Shown: piece by piece, positions 24,601 to 34,323 of the stretch
Position numbering within the stretch: position 1 is the stretch's first letter
Layout of the letters: the number at the start of each line of letters is the position of its first letter
Origin: Phlebotomus papatasi
Taxonomy: Eukaryota > Arthropoda > Insecta > Diptera > Psychodidae
Assembly: GCF_024763615.1 (NCBI RefSeq)
Contig: NC_077224.1
Location: forward strand, 18,941,078-19,005,077
DNA length: 64,000 bases
Direction: 5' to 3'
Program-made: the position numbers and the translations under genes
Notes under the pieces: model-generated
Told to the model about the DNA's origin: nothing
Seen by the model: the letters and a program-made list of their open reading frames with translations, nothing else
Databases searched by the model: none

Positions 24601-25061
24601 CAACAACCACTGAGAAAACACGATAACTGTCGAAAGCTCTGGTGAAATTGTGTGTTTGATTCATAGGATTTGATCAACAGATTCCAACGCTCACCGGAAG
24701 GACAGATTATTCTAAAAAACCTAGCTCAGTTCCACCACGGTCGGCAATCCCTAGTAAATCGGTTTTGGTAAACTTAAGAAAATGCCAAGTGGGAAAAACT
24801 CCGCGAGATCCTTGAACTTGTGTACACTACTCTTTTCTTCATGAATTGAACCAATAGAGAATTTCAATAGTGATAAATGATGCAAAAATATACTTTAGAA
24901 GATGTGAATATCTAAGCACGATTTCGATGGCTTCGCAAGGTCTTGTGCACCTTGCCACGCTTCTTTACCTCAACTTCTTTAGAATTATGTCACCTTCTGA
25001 GTTGTTTTATGTAAAAATTCTATGTTAATGTGGTTTCATCGCAATGTCTTCTACTTTTCAG

Positions 25062-25217
25062 TGCCACCAATGATCTTGGAACAGTACACGAGTAATGATA
25101 TGGTTGTGCGAGAGGGCTCAAATGTTACGTTAAATTGCAAAGCAAAGGGATATCCTGAGCCATACATCATGTGGCGTCGAGAGGATGGCAGCGAAATGTC
25201 CATCGGCGGTGAAAATG
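25062..25217 (+). CDS. DIP-gamma: DIP exon: first half of Ig domain 2
   Basis: The acceptor is ctacttttcag and the donor is aatg|gtacga, a usable but weak donor. Both ends are phase 1 and 52 codons are gained. It encodes PPMILEQYTSNDMVVREGSN, a VTLNC strand with the first Cys of Ig2, then GYPEPYIMWRREDGSEM with the core Trp, and ends in GGEN. It is followed by a 105-bp intron and the matching second half of the domain. Confidence 0.88.
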
Positions 25218-25322
25218 GTACGATACATTTTTTTTCCAGGGGAGGCAAACCCAATCCCTCGTCAATAATCCTTATGCAAAGTTATCTAAAGCGTGCATTT
25301 CTTTTACTTTAAAAAAAAAAAG

Positions 25323-25451
25323 TTGCCGTCGTTGATGGAGAAGTGCTGTCGATTGTTAAAGTGAGTCGACTCCATATGGCGGCTTATTTATGTGTAGCTT
25401 CAAATGGGGTTCCACCGTCAGTGAGTAAAAAATTGGAACTCCGGGTTCAAT
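25323..25451 (+). CDS. DIP-gamma: DIP exon: second half of Ig domain 2
   Basis: The exon gives VVDGEVLSIVKVSRLHMAAY, then LCVASNGVPPSVSKK and LELRVQ. The YLC motif supplies the second Ig2 Cys. Phase is 1 at both ends and the donor t|gtgagt is near-consensus. The acceptor is unusual: eleven A's (25311-25321) sit between the pyrimidine tract and the AG, so the AG used is the first one after an A-run. Confidence 0.88.
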
Positions 25452-25534
25452 GTGAGTGATAAAATATTTCAATTTGAGGCGGATGATGTGGTGATTTTGC
25501 ATCCAACATATCCATTTTTTGTACTGTCCAACAG

Positions 25535-25672
25535 TTCCCCCCATGCTTTCGATCCCCAATCAGCTGGAGGGAGCCTATACTGGCCAGGATGTCACTCTGG
25601 AGTGTCACACAGAAGCATATCCGGCATCGATAAATTACTGGACGACAGATCGTGGAGATATGATTATATCAG
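25535..25672 (+). CDS. DIP-gamma: DIP exon: first half of Ig domain 3
   Basis: The acceptor is tgtactgtccaacag and the donor is tcag|gtagaa. The 46 codons run from FPPMLSIPNQLEGAY through TGQDVTLECHTEAYPASINY to WTTDRGDMIIS. They carry the first Cys and the core Trp of Ig3. Phase is 1 at both ends. The next exon is 5.4 kb away, across an intron packed with MITEs. Confidence 0.88.
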
Positions 25673-26619
25673 GTAGAAAAGTTAAATTTTTCCCCCATAA
25701 AACTTTCTCTACGGGTTTTAAGCTTCCCACATCCACCACATAATAAAAAAAAATAGACACCATGAATAATTTGTCAATGATAAATTGCCCCAGTGACTTA
25801 TCGCAACCGAGTTGTCGTCTCATATACAACATAATTTCAATGTCCACAGACACCACAATGAATTTCCCTCCTTCTCATCCTCCTCCGCTTTTATTCCCTT
25901 CTCATATTTTCCATGAATAGACCCCACAATTCCGTCCATTTTGGTAGAGAAACATGGTATTTGCCGAGGACATTGTTTTACTCGGGAAATATTTAGCAAA
26001 TTCAGCATTTTTATCCCCTCCCCCCACCCATAGTTTATAAAATTGTTTCTCCCTCCCACCAAAATGCTTTACTAGAAAACTTTTCTATGAGGTCATCTGA
26101 AAATTTTAACGTATTTGGTCGGCAAACTGAAATAAAACGTTCAAAGGATCAATTGTCATGGGAAAGTTTGGCAGATTTTCAGAATTTTCAACATAAATAG
26201 AGTTAAAAGTTGTGTTTGTATCACAGAACTTTAGACACTTTGTCATGGATTTCAAATGATTGATTTATTGTTGTGGTAATGTGTGTAGGGACATCTTTCT
26301 GTAAACAACTTTGAATTGTTAAATTTATTTGGGAATTTCTTTGTGATATTTGTTGCAGCAAATATAACATTACTACCTGAGCAACAGGGTGACTCATTTA
26401 TAATGCTATGCTTATGCTATGAAAGTGTTAATTTGACAGACAAATGGTGATTTTTCTCAAAATTAAGTGTCATGTCCATTAAGAATAAGAACAATTAAGA
26501 TTAAGAACAATTTCTGAAAATATTCCAAAAGCTTGCTTCATTCACAGTTGGAGTTTAAAAAATTCGAAGATCGATTTCGAAAGTCGAAGACCAGACATTT
26601 TTACTGCTCATTCAGCCAA

Positions 26620-27053
26620 AACAGAAGTAGATTTTGATTCTCCAATAGTGTCTTGGATAAAAGGTAAATGGAACTCTATTTGGACAAAAAGTCGTTGAAG
26701 ATCGAAGAATTCAAATTCATTTTCGAATTTTCATACTAAATTTTCGAACAAGGTGGGGAAAATTTATCAAATATCACACTAAAAACCTGGCAAAAGAGTT
26801 ACAGGGATTATGGAGTGATTAAATACAGGGACAAGAACAGTAAGCGTCGTTGTTCTGTTTTTTTTTCCTAAGAACAATGTGAAGACCGTAAAATTTTGAC
26901 ACTTGAGCACTTCGGAATTCGAACAAGATGCAACTTCCGCCACCTTGCGGAATTTTTCAAGAAGTAAGAAAGTCTTTTTTTTGGATCTTCAAATAGATTT
27001 TCGAATTTTTCATGATCTACTTCTGTACGGATAGATTACGTCTATGTGGTGGC
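26620..27053. mobile_element. About 430-bp dispersed MITE with ACAGAAGTAGAT ends
   Basis: ACAGAAGTAGATTTTGATTC on the left is mirrored by GATCTACTTCTGTACGG on the right. A nearly collinear copy lies at 57968-58379, sharing runs such as CTCCAATAGTGTCTTGGAT and TATGGAGTGATTAAATAC. Confidence 0.68.
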
Positions 27054-27321
27054 TGAAATACGTTTTGTTCGAATTTCGAAGTATATCAAGTGCCAATCTT
27101 CACTTTTTTGTGAGGAAAAACTAAACAATGGCGCTCTTAATATTTTTATTCTCATATAATTCCTCAGCATAATCACTGACTGAATGATACTTTTAGCAGC
27201 ATATATTTCGCAAATGTTCTCAATCTTTTGCGAAAACTAAGTTCGAAAATTTGAATCTTAATTTCTTAAATCATCAAGAATCATCGACATTTTGTGCAAA
27301 TAAAGTTCCATTTACCTTTTA

Positions 27322-27458
27322 AGGCCTCTACACATTGGAAGCAAATTTTCGTTAAAATGTCATTTTTGACAGAACTTTGACGTTTCCATCTACAGCACTG
27401 CTTGAAATTTCCAAAAGCATTTTTTTTTACAAAAACTGCTCCCAATGTGTAAAGGCTT
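27322..27458. mobile_element. 137-bp MITE with TTA duplication (Tourist/Harbinger-like)
   Basis: AGGCCTCTACACATTGGAAG on the left mirrors CTCCCAATGTGTAAAGGCTT on the right. TTA lies at 27319-27321 and 27459-27461. The end sequence GGCCTCTACA is shared with the element at 1799-1908. Confidence 0.65.
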
Positions 27459-28700
27459 TTAAGCAAGACATTGTAGAATAAAACTCCTGCTGTCAATAAG
27501 AAGTTTCAAAATATTTTGTCAAATATCGAGAAATTTTTGTAAACCAAAAACGTTTAGCAACCAAATCACCAAAACAGTACAGAATTTCTGTATTCATAAT
27601 CGAAAACACGTTCGAAAATCCGTTTCGAAATTGAGAGAAATTACGTGTTTAATTCACATTCCGTGAGGTAAATCCATTGTGCCATTCACGTGGTTGTTGA
27701 AGTTCTTTTCTTCGAATGTTGAAGTCAAATTTAATTTCAAATTTTCAGCCTCAGTACTCGAACAGATTGTTAAAAAGTGAAATATATCACTAAAAAATAG
27801 GAGGTGACTACACGGAGAAGGGATAGGAATATTATGAATTGGTTACTTTGATTACCGATAAAAAAGTGAAGATTGACAGATGTTGACAGAAGATTGACAC
27901 AAAGAACACCCCGATACTTCGAAAAACTCTAAAAATAAAACACTGCACAGTGCATTTGTCTGGCTTCTCTGCCATATTAACATGAAATCATCAACGCCTG
28001 TCACTGACGAAGCAGTTGCTTTTCACGATTTTCTTATTGCATTACCACCGTTAATGCATAATCATCCTTGGTTTTTCCCAATTCACAACTCGCATTTGTA
28101 AAGATTTCTGCCATCCGACTATTATTGAATGAAGCGCCTTGACATTTCTACAATTATTCCACGCGAAGAACTTTGTAGTACAAACTATTCTAATGTCCAA
28201 TCAATTTCTTCACTCAATTTTTTATTTTAAACAAACCAAATCAAACAAAATATTTCTTCACCTAGCACTTGTTCACGTTTTAGACGACTTCTTTCTCAAC
28301 GTGTTAAAAGACGCTGCTAAGGCAGTAAATCTTTTAAACTCCGGCTACAATTGTGTGAGTGTTACTTATTCCATGGAGTGCTGCCGCTTGCCCTCATGAA
28401 GCATTGAAAATCAAAGAGGCATCATTTACATTTTTTGCATAAAGCTTATTGAGAAGATTTAAAAGTTCTTCTCTGTAAAATATGATATTTAACGTTGTAT
28501 ACAAATTTTGAAATTTCTAATAGAGGCAATATGCTATATTATGTTCAACATTTATTGGACTTAAGGGAAAAGTTAGTTTAAGTTGGGGGAATGTGTGGCA
28601 GATTCTTGGAGGAGCAGTTTAATTTTTTGCATTTATTTTATTTTTGTAACTAATGAGGTAGATTTGTATGAGTTTTATTTCATTTTGATTTTTACACATA

Positions 28701-28847
28701 GGGGAAATTGGGGCACTAGCGACCATAGGTAACACCGAACACTGATTTATATTTCTGAACTACTCAGACTATGACGACCATTTTTTCAGTATCTATAAAT
28801 TCATATTATTATTATTACTAATCGTATCGAGATATTGTATTACAAGA
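28701..28847. mobile_element. Truncated TA|GGGGAA-class element end
   Basis: TA then GGGGAAATTGGGGCAC, followed by AACACCGAACACTG, resembles the ends of the 34830-37885 element (GGGGAAACTAGGG, CCAAACACT). Text like CTATAAATTC and CGACCATTTTTTCAG also matches 37765-37812. I see no right terminus; the next MITE starts at 28850. Confidence 0.5.
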
Positions 28848-28849
28848 TA

Positions 28850-29326
28850 CAGTAGACTCTCGCTAATTCGCACTTTTAAGATCGGGCTACTTTATAATTA
28901 GGGCGGCAGTTAAATTCGAAAAAAGTTTGTTGACATTTCTCAACTTCGATTATGATTATCAAATGAAACAAATATGCTCAAATTTGCAATGGTTTGTCTC
29001 AGTTTTGATGTGATTTTGCATTATTGAGGGATTTTCATGCAACTTACGATATATATCAGTGTGTAAACTCAATATCTATATCAGAGGTGTGCAAGAACCG
29101 TTTGAAACCGAAAAAACGTCAAATAAAGCTTGTTCGTCAATGGTCAAAACGCTACCTGAGCAAACTTATTTTTACGTTTATTTGGTTTCAACGGTTCTTG
29201 CACACCTCTGATCTATATGCACATGAATAAAAAAATCGTTGCATTTCAAAAAGTTTGTCATCCGAATTTCTGTCTAATTCGGCTGACATTTCGGTCCCAT
29301 ATGCCCGAATTTGAGAGAGTCTACTG
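28850..29326. mobile_element. 477-bp MITE with CAGTAGACTCTC ends
   Basis: TA duplications at 28848-28849 and 29327-29328. Left CAGTAGACTCTCGCTAATTC, right GAATTTGAGAGAGTCTACTG. Internal text matches the 34084-34323 copy in inverted orientation. It hosts a 129-bp hAT-like MITE at 29082-29210. TA targeting fits Tc1/mariner or pogo mobilisation. Confidence 0.78.
29082..29210. mobile_element. 129-bp hAT-like MITE nested in another MITE
   Basis: CAGAGGTGTGCAAGAACCGT is mirrored by ACGGTTCTTGCACACCTCTG. The 8-bp duplication ATCTATAT lies at 29074-29081 and 29211-29218. The CAGAGGTGTGCAA terminus is of the classic hAT type. Confidence 0.88.
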
Positions 29327-29559
29327 TAATAATTTTTACAATGTTAATTTTCGTGTTAGAAGAACTGGCTAAGTTCATTGTAGACCGCCCAGAAGCGCCT
29401 TCCGTGGTGTGGATGCTTCTTCGCGTGTTGTAGATGCTTCTTCCATGCTCCCGGAGTTGTTGGGCGAAGACGGTGCATTATGATACGTTATTATTACATA
29501 TGAAAGTTGTCTAAATCAGACATTCAGATCTTTGCACCATCAGCATAATTTTTTGTAAG

Positions 29560-30370
29560 AATTGTGCCGACTTACCGATTTCGCTTTTCGGTCTAGAAGA
29601 TTTGTATTTCCATCCAGTACAGTACATTAACATTTACCACTGGAATTGTCCGTAGGAAATTAATTATATTACGAATGCTATACTTTATAAGTACGAAGTG
29701 GCATTTAAATCTGCCGATTTCTTCTCTAAAATCGTGCCAATCTGCCGTTTTTTGCTAATGAACATGCTGATCTGTCACTTTCTGGCCGAATTGTGCCGAT
29801 CTATTGATATCTTAGCAAAACAATGCCGATCAGTCGATTTTTAGCTCCAGATCGGCACAATTTATCCAATCATTACACTCTGAGAGCCAGTTATTCACCC
29901 CTTGTATTTTTCCAATACTTATATCCAGCATAGATACATACCATATTCTTTTAAATCTGGTTTTACAACCGTCTCTGATAGATCGATTTTTCTCATCTTT
30001 GTAAACTTCTTTGTAATGTCTTTTTATTCCCCTATCAGGAAAAATTGCATTCACTTGCAGTTTCATTTCCATAATTGATAGTGAAAAACCTAACCTCAAA
30101 AAACTGTGTGAAGTAATTCGTTTACCGCCTCATAATCGCATTTTGGCAGTTTACCGCCTCATAATTGCATTTTGGCAGTTTACTAGTGAAACCATTCAGT
30201 CAAGCTGTCAACTAAATCATTCACCGGCTTTTTACTTACATAATCTGTTCCCAGGAGATGAATAAGTATAGCTAGCGAGTGAACCGTTAGTGGTAGATCG
30301 TCAGATCGCGCCGATCAATCTCCAAGATCGTGCTGATCGCATAGACTTGAGGATCGCGCTAATAGGCACG
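29560..30370. repeat. GATCGGCA-type dispersed repeat
   Basis: Degenerate copies of TGCCGATCTG, GCCGATTTCT, GATCGGCACAATT and CGCGCCGATCAATC are scattered through this stretch. The same vocabulary occurs at 55785-55930 and 58715-58870, there with GAGTGAACTGTGAGC. The unit is short and irregular, so the boundaries are uncertain. Confidence 0.5.
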
Positions 30371-31117
30371 CAAAGTAAACCATGAGTGGCAGATCTGTTT
30401 ACCCGCAGCGAAATTGAGAATTTAGAGAATTCAGAAACCCCTGTCAATAAAAATAGGAATGAGTCACCCCTTAAGATACACCCTATACCGGAAATCTAGA
30501 TTAAAAAATCTTAAGTTGGATACAGTTCATAAACTTAAAATAACTTCAGCTGCATGAAATTACCCTATCCTCCCCTTTTAAAATTCGATTCTGTTTATCA
30601 AATTTTTTTTTGTGTAAAATGCACTGTAGCAAAGACCAATTTGAAATTCAAGTTTGGAACAAGCCCAACCTTTCCTACACCATTTCCAGCAACTATTTCC
30701 GAAATTTTCTTCTCGCCACCAAGTATTTTGGCTATGCTATTTGAGCAATACGAGAAATCCTTCATACTCTGCATCCTATAAATTTTGCATGGAATGATGT
30801 TCGTGTACGGTCAGTTATATTAGCAATAAAGTTATTTTATTTTAATTTTTAATGAACAATTACGCTCTTTTTTTGTCACATAACTTTCTTAATAGCTCAA
30901 AAACCTATGAATAATGTAGTGATACAGCATTGGTAAATAGAAAAGTAAACACGAAGGACGCGAAGAGCTTTTTCCGGGGACAGAAAGGGAAATAACTTTG
31001 ATGAAGTTTTCAGTTGACCTCGTCGCGAGAGATGTTGCTGTTGTTTTTTTGCAAAATGCAATTGTCACATTAGAGAGTGTCTTATTAGTATTAAATTAAA
31101 ATTAATCATTAATGTAG

Positions 31118-31282
31118 ACACTTCACGCGCAGGAGATAAATTCGAGACGCTGTCCATCAGCAATGGCTACAGCAAGTACATGAAGCTGAAGATACGAAAT
31201 GTTGGACCCAAGGACTTTGGTTCATATCGATGCGTAGCCAAGAATTCTCTCGGGGAAACAGATGGTCTTATAAAGCTCGATG
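31118..31282 (+). CDS. DIP-gamma: DIP exon: second half of Ig domain 3
   Basis: The frame gives DTSRAGDKFETLSISNGYSK, then YMKLKIRNVGPKDFGSYRC and VAKNSLGETDGLIKLD. The YRC motif supplies the second Ig3 Cys. The acceptor (attaatcattaatgtag) has a poor pyrimidine tract, so I placed the start by reading frame and family similarity. The donor is gatg|gtaatt, phase 1. Confidence 0.86.
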
Positions 31283-31400
31283 GTAATTTTATGTTGTACA
31301 TAAAGTTTCTTGTTTTACAATTGGTTGCAATTTGAATTTAAAATCAATAAACTTGAAAATTTATTCTTGTATTTTTTTTTATTGTTTATTTCGCATTCAG

Positions 31401-31538
31401 AAATTCCCGCACCAACAACGCCAATGACAACGGAAGTGTACCACTTGAATCGGTCAAGGGTGAAGAATCGGAAGAAGTACCTGTCGAGCTTCGTCACCGT
31501 TGGAGACTACGGCGTTGAAGAATGGAAAGATAACAATG
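31401..31538 (+). CDS. DIP-gamma: DIP exon: membrane-proximal stalk
   Basis: The exon follows the acceptor tttcgcattcag and encodes EIPAPTTPMTTEVYHLNRSR, a basic patch (KNRKKY), then VGDYGVEEWKDNN. The Thr/Pro-rich start and the DYGVEEW motif fit the linker after Ig3 in the family as I recall it. There is one N-glycosylation sequon (NRS). The donor is aatg|gtataa, phase 1. The following 75-bp intron is open in the same frame. Confidence 0.82.
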
Positions 31539-31613
31539 GTATAAATAATTGCGCTCTTTTTTTTATATTGCAATGCTCTAACTTTCATCTATTTTCTCAC
31601 GCCCGGGAATTAG

Positions 31614-31780
31614 ATTACAATGGAGACTTCTCATTGCCATCGCGAGGGCCACCACCCATTCGACATCCACCTGGTGCATATCATAACAATTCCCATCCAC
31701 CCTTCATAGCACCATCAACTTCAGCTCTCGTGATACTCGCAATCATCCTCATTATCATGACTCCAATGCTTATGAGATGA
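31614..31780 (+). CDS. DIP-gamma: DIP terminal exon: Pro/His-rich stalk and hydrophobic C-terminal tail
   Basis: After the acceptor cgggaattag the exon reads DYNGDFSLPSRGPPPIRHPP, GAYHNNSHPPFIAPSTS, then a hydrophobic run ALVILAIILIIMTPMLMR before TGA. A C-terminal hydrophobic segment with almost nothing after it is typical of GPI attachment, with the omega site probably in the small-residue stretch before it. A short type I transmembrane anchor is the alternative. The polypyrimidine tract upstream is weak, so part or all of intron 31539-31613 may sometimes be retained. Confidence 0.8.
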
Positions 31781-32280
31781 GAACATTCCTTCCCGCCCGA
31801 AGGGACAACACATTTTGCCACACTTCTCCAGTAAGTTCATCACATTTCTTACATCGTTGCGTTTTCACAGATAAAAAAAGCAACAACAAGAAAAAAAAGA
31901 AACGATATAAAAAAGAAGAAAATAATAACGTTAAACTCATTGAGTCATTTTCACGCACAGTTTATTTGATAAACAACAGAGACATCTTAAAAAGACAAAT
32001 CCTATGAATATTGAATGAATTGTGCTATAGAACTTTAAAAAAAAGTGAATCTTCTCCGTTCTTCACAATAAACCAAAACAAGTCATTTCTTTCTGCGGTG
32101 CTAAAGTGTAATTAATATTGATCATTAATACCTAATCGTATAGTTAAGATATTACCAAGCGTATTCAGTTTTCGAGAGTTTATTCTATTAAAAAAATTGC
32201 GATTCTACCTTTGATTTTATCTTCCAAATCTTTTAAAATGAAATATCGTTCAATCGTTCTAGATATGAAACATAAATAAA
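31781..32280 (+). promoter_or_regulatory. DIP 3' UTR with two candidate poly(A) signals
   Basis: AATAAA hexamers occur at 32067-32072 and 32275-32280, about 290 and 500 bases after the stop codon. The sequence between is A-rich with short purine runs. Which site is used cannot be told from sequence. Confidence 0.5.
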
Positions 32281-32521
32281 ACATTATGTTACAGGGGTTG
32301 CAGGTGAAAGGTAAGAACATCTTCATTAAAAGGAATTCTTTTTTGTCTCATAGTTTTAAAATTCCACATCGATATTAACTAAAAATCTACAAATAATTAA
32401 GAAAAGTTCTACAAAAAATAGTTAAATTCACAATAAGCAAGAAAAAAGATAACGTGAAACACGAATGAAACTGTCAACTACAGTGCCTACTTTTCTATTC
32501 GGAAGTTAGCTGAAAAAAGTA

Positions 32522-34062
32522 GGGGAGACTGGGGCAAAAAGTAACAAAACGGATTTTTTTTTTACGAGCTACCTATGATCCACACAAATTTCTGATTAGC
32601 GCAGTTTTATAAGAAATTTATCGTTCTACAAATTTGTGAATGTCATTTTTCTCTATTTTGTAAGGAAATACATTTATCGAGCCGTTTTCTAAAACTTTCT
32701 ACACGTTTTCTTGTTCCGGATGGATTCATTCGGGGATTGCAATTTCATGAGTGCAAATGAGCAAATTTATTTAGTTCACAAACATTGGCGATAAGCTTTT
32801 TATATTGTTTTTGCTGGACGTCCTCTCTTCCTTGGTTTTTCCTCTGCAGATTCCCTTTTTAATTTCGTTTTTTTGGCACTTTCTTGGTGAGCGGATATTC
32901 TTGACACCACCACTGAATCTGAACGTCCCGATTTCTTAGACTTGGTTTTTGGATATCCCCTTTTATATTTTGTATTTTTGTCAATGTCCTGTCGAGCTGT
33001 AAATTGTGACATCACCTCCGGATTTGGGTTTCCCTCTTCCTCAGTCAGACCAGTTGATACCAGCCATTTTCTTTTCATTTCCGGTGGTATAATGATCTGC
33101 AGATCTTGAGCATAATTAAATACCAATCTTCTGACACTGCTTATAGACAATCCGAAATGTCTATCGGAACAATTCAGCAAATAGTTTTGCAATGCTGCTT
33201 CCTGCTCTTCACTGAATACGTTTGTTCGTCCTTTTTTCGCGGTTTGCACGCATACCGTATCTTTCAAACCGTCTCTTTTTGCCAATAGCGTCGAAGGGTC
33301 TGATAGTTTATTTCGTAAAATTTGGCGTTTTGTTTTCACCGGAACACCACTTTCCACTATATGCAGCGCCAGCAAGAGTTTTCCTGGGACAAGTGCTTCA
33401 TTTTTCCTTTTATATTCACGCTTCACGCGCCATCACACTTTTCTGTGTCTTTTAATAATAAATGATTTGTGAACTAAACTATTTGAATTATTATAATGCC
33501 ATATTTACAAACCTTAATGTTTTCTCATACACTGAATAATAGAATAAAGAACTTTCAAACTTCTGGAAATTTGGAAATACGGAAAAAAGCGGGAAAAATC
33601 GGCGACACATGACAATGTCGTTTCTTTTCGCCGTAAGACATCAGAAAATGCTTCGGTTTTTGTTACTTTCTGCCCCATACCTTTTGATACTTTTTACCCC
33701 AAGTGGTCGTTTTTAATAAAATGATTTCTGGAGAAAAGAATATTCAGAAAATGCTAATACGGATAGCGGCTTCGTATTCAAAGAATCCAAATCATTTAGG
33801 AAATATTCACCAGTGCATACATTTTGGAAAATAAGTAGGTCAAAATTGATATATTCTGCAAGGAAAATATTTCAGAAATAGAACCAAAAAATTCAATATT
33901 TTTTATTTTATAAATTCCTTGTTGGAATTCTGAGACACTTACGACATTGAAGAAGGTCTATGAAGGCTATCTATGGAAAAAATTTGAAGCTGCTATTTCT
34001 TTCATCTTGGAAGATATTGAATTAAGAAATTTTGATTTGTGACTTTTTACCCCAATCTCCCC
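32522..34062. mobile_element. 1.54-kb pogo-like DNA transposon encoding only a DNA-binding protein
   Basis: TA duplications at 32520-32521 and 34063-34064. Left end GGGGAGACTGGGGCAAAAAG, right end mirrored CTTTTTACCCCAATCTCCCC. Two further inverted copies of the inner part of the repeat lie near the right end (GTTACTTTCTGCCCC at 33662-33676; GATACTTTTTACCCC at 33686-33700), perhaps extra transposase sites. The only gene is the minus-strand ORF at 32800-33426. There is no room for a pogo DDE domain (normally over 300 residues), so the element must be mobilised in trans. Confidence 0.85.
32800..33426 (-). CDS. pogo/jerky-type HTH protein with AT-hook, no DDE domain
   Basis: About 208 residues are open on the minus strand inside the 1.54-kb element. 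Residues about 15-48 resemble a psq helix-turn-helix (LALHIVESGVPVKTKRQILR, then DPSTL). Residues about 70-130 resemble the following CENPB-type spacer (FSEEQEAALQNYLLNCSDRH, FGLSISSVRRLV, MKRKWL). The last 60 residues are strongly basic and end in KRGRPAK, a canonical AT-hook (GRP at 202-204). In pogo and jerky proteins this region binds the transposon ends; the catalytic DDE domain that should follow is absent. No ATG opens the frame: it starts just after a stop and the first codon here is GTG. An ATG at 33435 lies in another frame and stops five codons later. So the start is frameshifted or spliced. It may be a transposon-borne DNA-binding protein or a fragment kept open by chance. Confidence 0.6.
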   Translation of the reverse strand: MKREYKRKNEALVPGKLLLALHIVESGVPVKTKRQILRNKLSDPSTLLAKRDGLKDTVCVQTAKKGRTNVFSEEQEAALQNYLLNCSDRHFGLSISSVRRLVFNYAQDLQIIIPPEMKRKWLVSTGLTEEEGNPNPEVMSQFTARQDIDKNTKYKRGYPKTKSKKSGRSDSVVVSRISAHQESAKKTKLKRESAEEKPRKRGRPAKTI

Positions 34063-34083
34063 TACAGTAGGTGACAGTAGGTA

Positions 34084-34323
34084 CAGAAGACTCTCTCAAA
34101 TTAGGGCATTTGGGGCCGAAATGTCGCCCGAATTAAAGAGAAATTCGGGCGTTAAACTTTTTTAAATGCAACGATTTTTTGTTCTTCTGCATAGAAATAT
34201 TAAATTTGCTTACTCATATTTAAATTTCATGAAAACCCCTTAATAATGCAAAATCACATTATAATTAAAACAAAGTCTGGCAAATTTGAGCATATTTGCT
34301 TCCGAATTAACGAGAGTCTACTG
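34084..34323. mobile_element. 240-bp MITE with CAGTAGACTCTC-type ends, split at its last bases
   Basis: TA at 34082-34083, then CAGAAGACTCTCTCAAATTA. The right end AACGAGAGTCTACTG stops at 34323. Its original right TA is now at 41673-41674, because the 7.3-kb hAT-like unit inserted into the final eight bases and duplicated them. It shares its interior with 28850-29326. Confidence 0.75.

Larger units (their letters stand above)
25673..31117. other. 5.4-kb DIP intron between the halves of Ig3
   Basis: Contains the MITEs at 26620-27053, 27322-27458, 28701-28847 and 28850-29326 (with one nested at 29082-29210) and a GATCGGCA-type repeat at 29560-30370. At 30121-30181 a 33-bp unit (ACCGCCTCATAATYGCATTT) is present twice. 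No additional exon is recognised. Confidence 0.6.
5282..31780 (+). other. DIP-gamma: DIP/lachesin-type Ig-superfamily gene, gene-level view (5' end outside or in gap)
   Basis: Seven visible coding exons make a cell-surface protein with three immunoglobulin domains, a short polar stalk and a hydrophobic C-terminus. In flies DIP proteins bind Dpr partners across cell contacts and direct synaptic partner choice. The visible order is half of Ig1 (one Cys), full Ig2 (Cys in LNCKA and YLCVAS), full Ig3 (Cys in LECHTE and YRCVAK), stalk, tail. Every exon from Ig2 on starts and ends in phase 1, as expected for Ig-fold exons, and the joined reading frame is open throughout. The signal-peptide exon and the second half of Ig1 (Trp, WYMCQ-type strand) are not seen. 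The assignment to DIP-gamma rests on recalled similarity of the Ig2/Ig3 text (for example SIPNQLEGAY, GYPEPY, RLHMAAYLCVASNG). Another DIP paralogue or lachesin-like protein remains possible. Confidence 0.8.
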
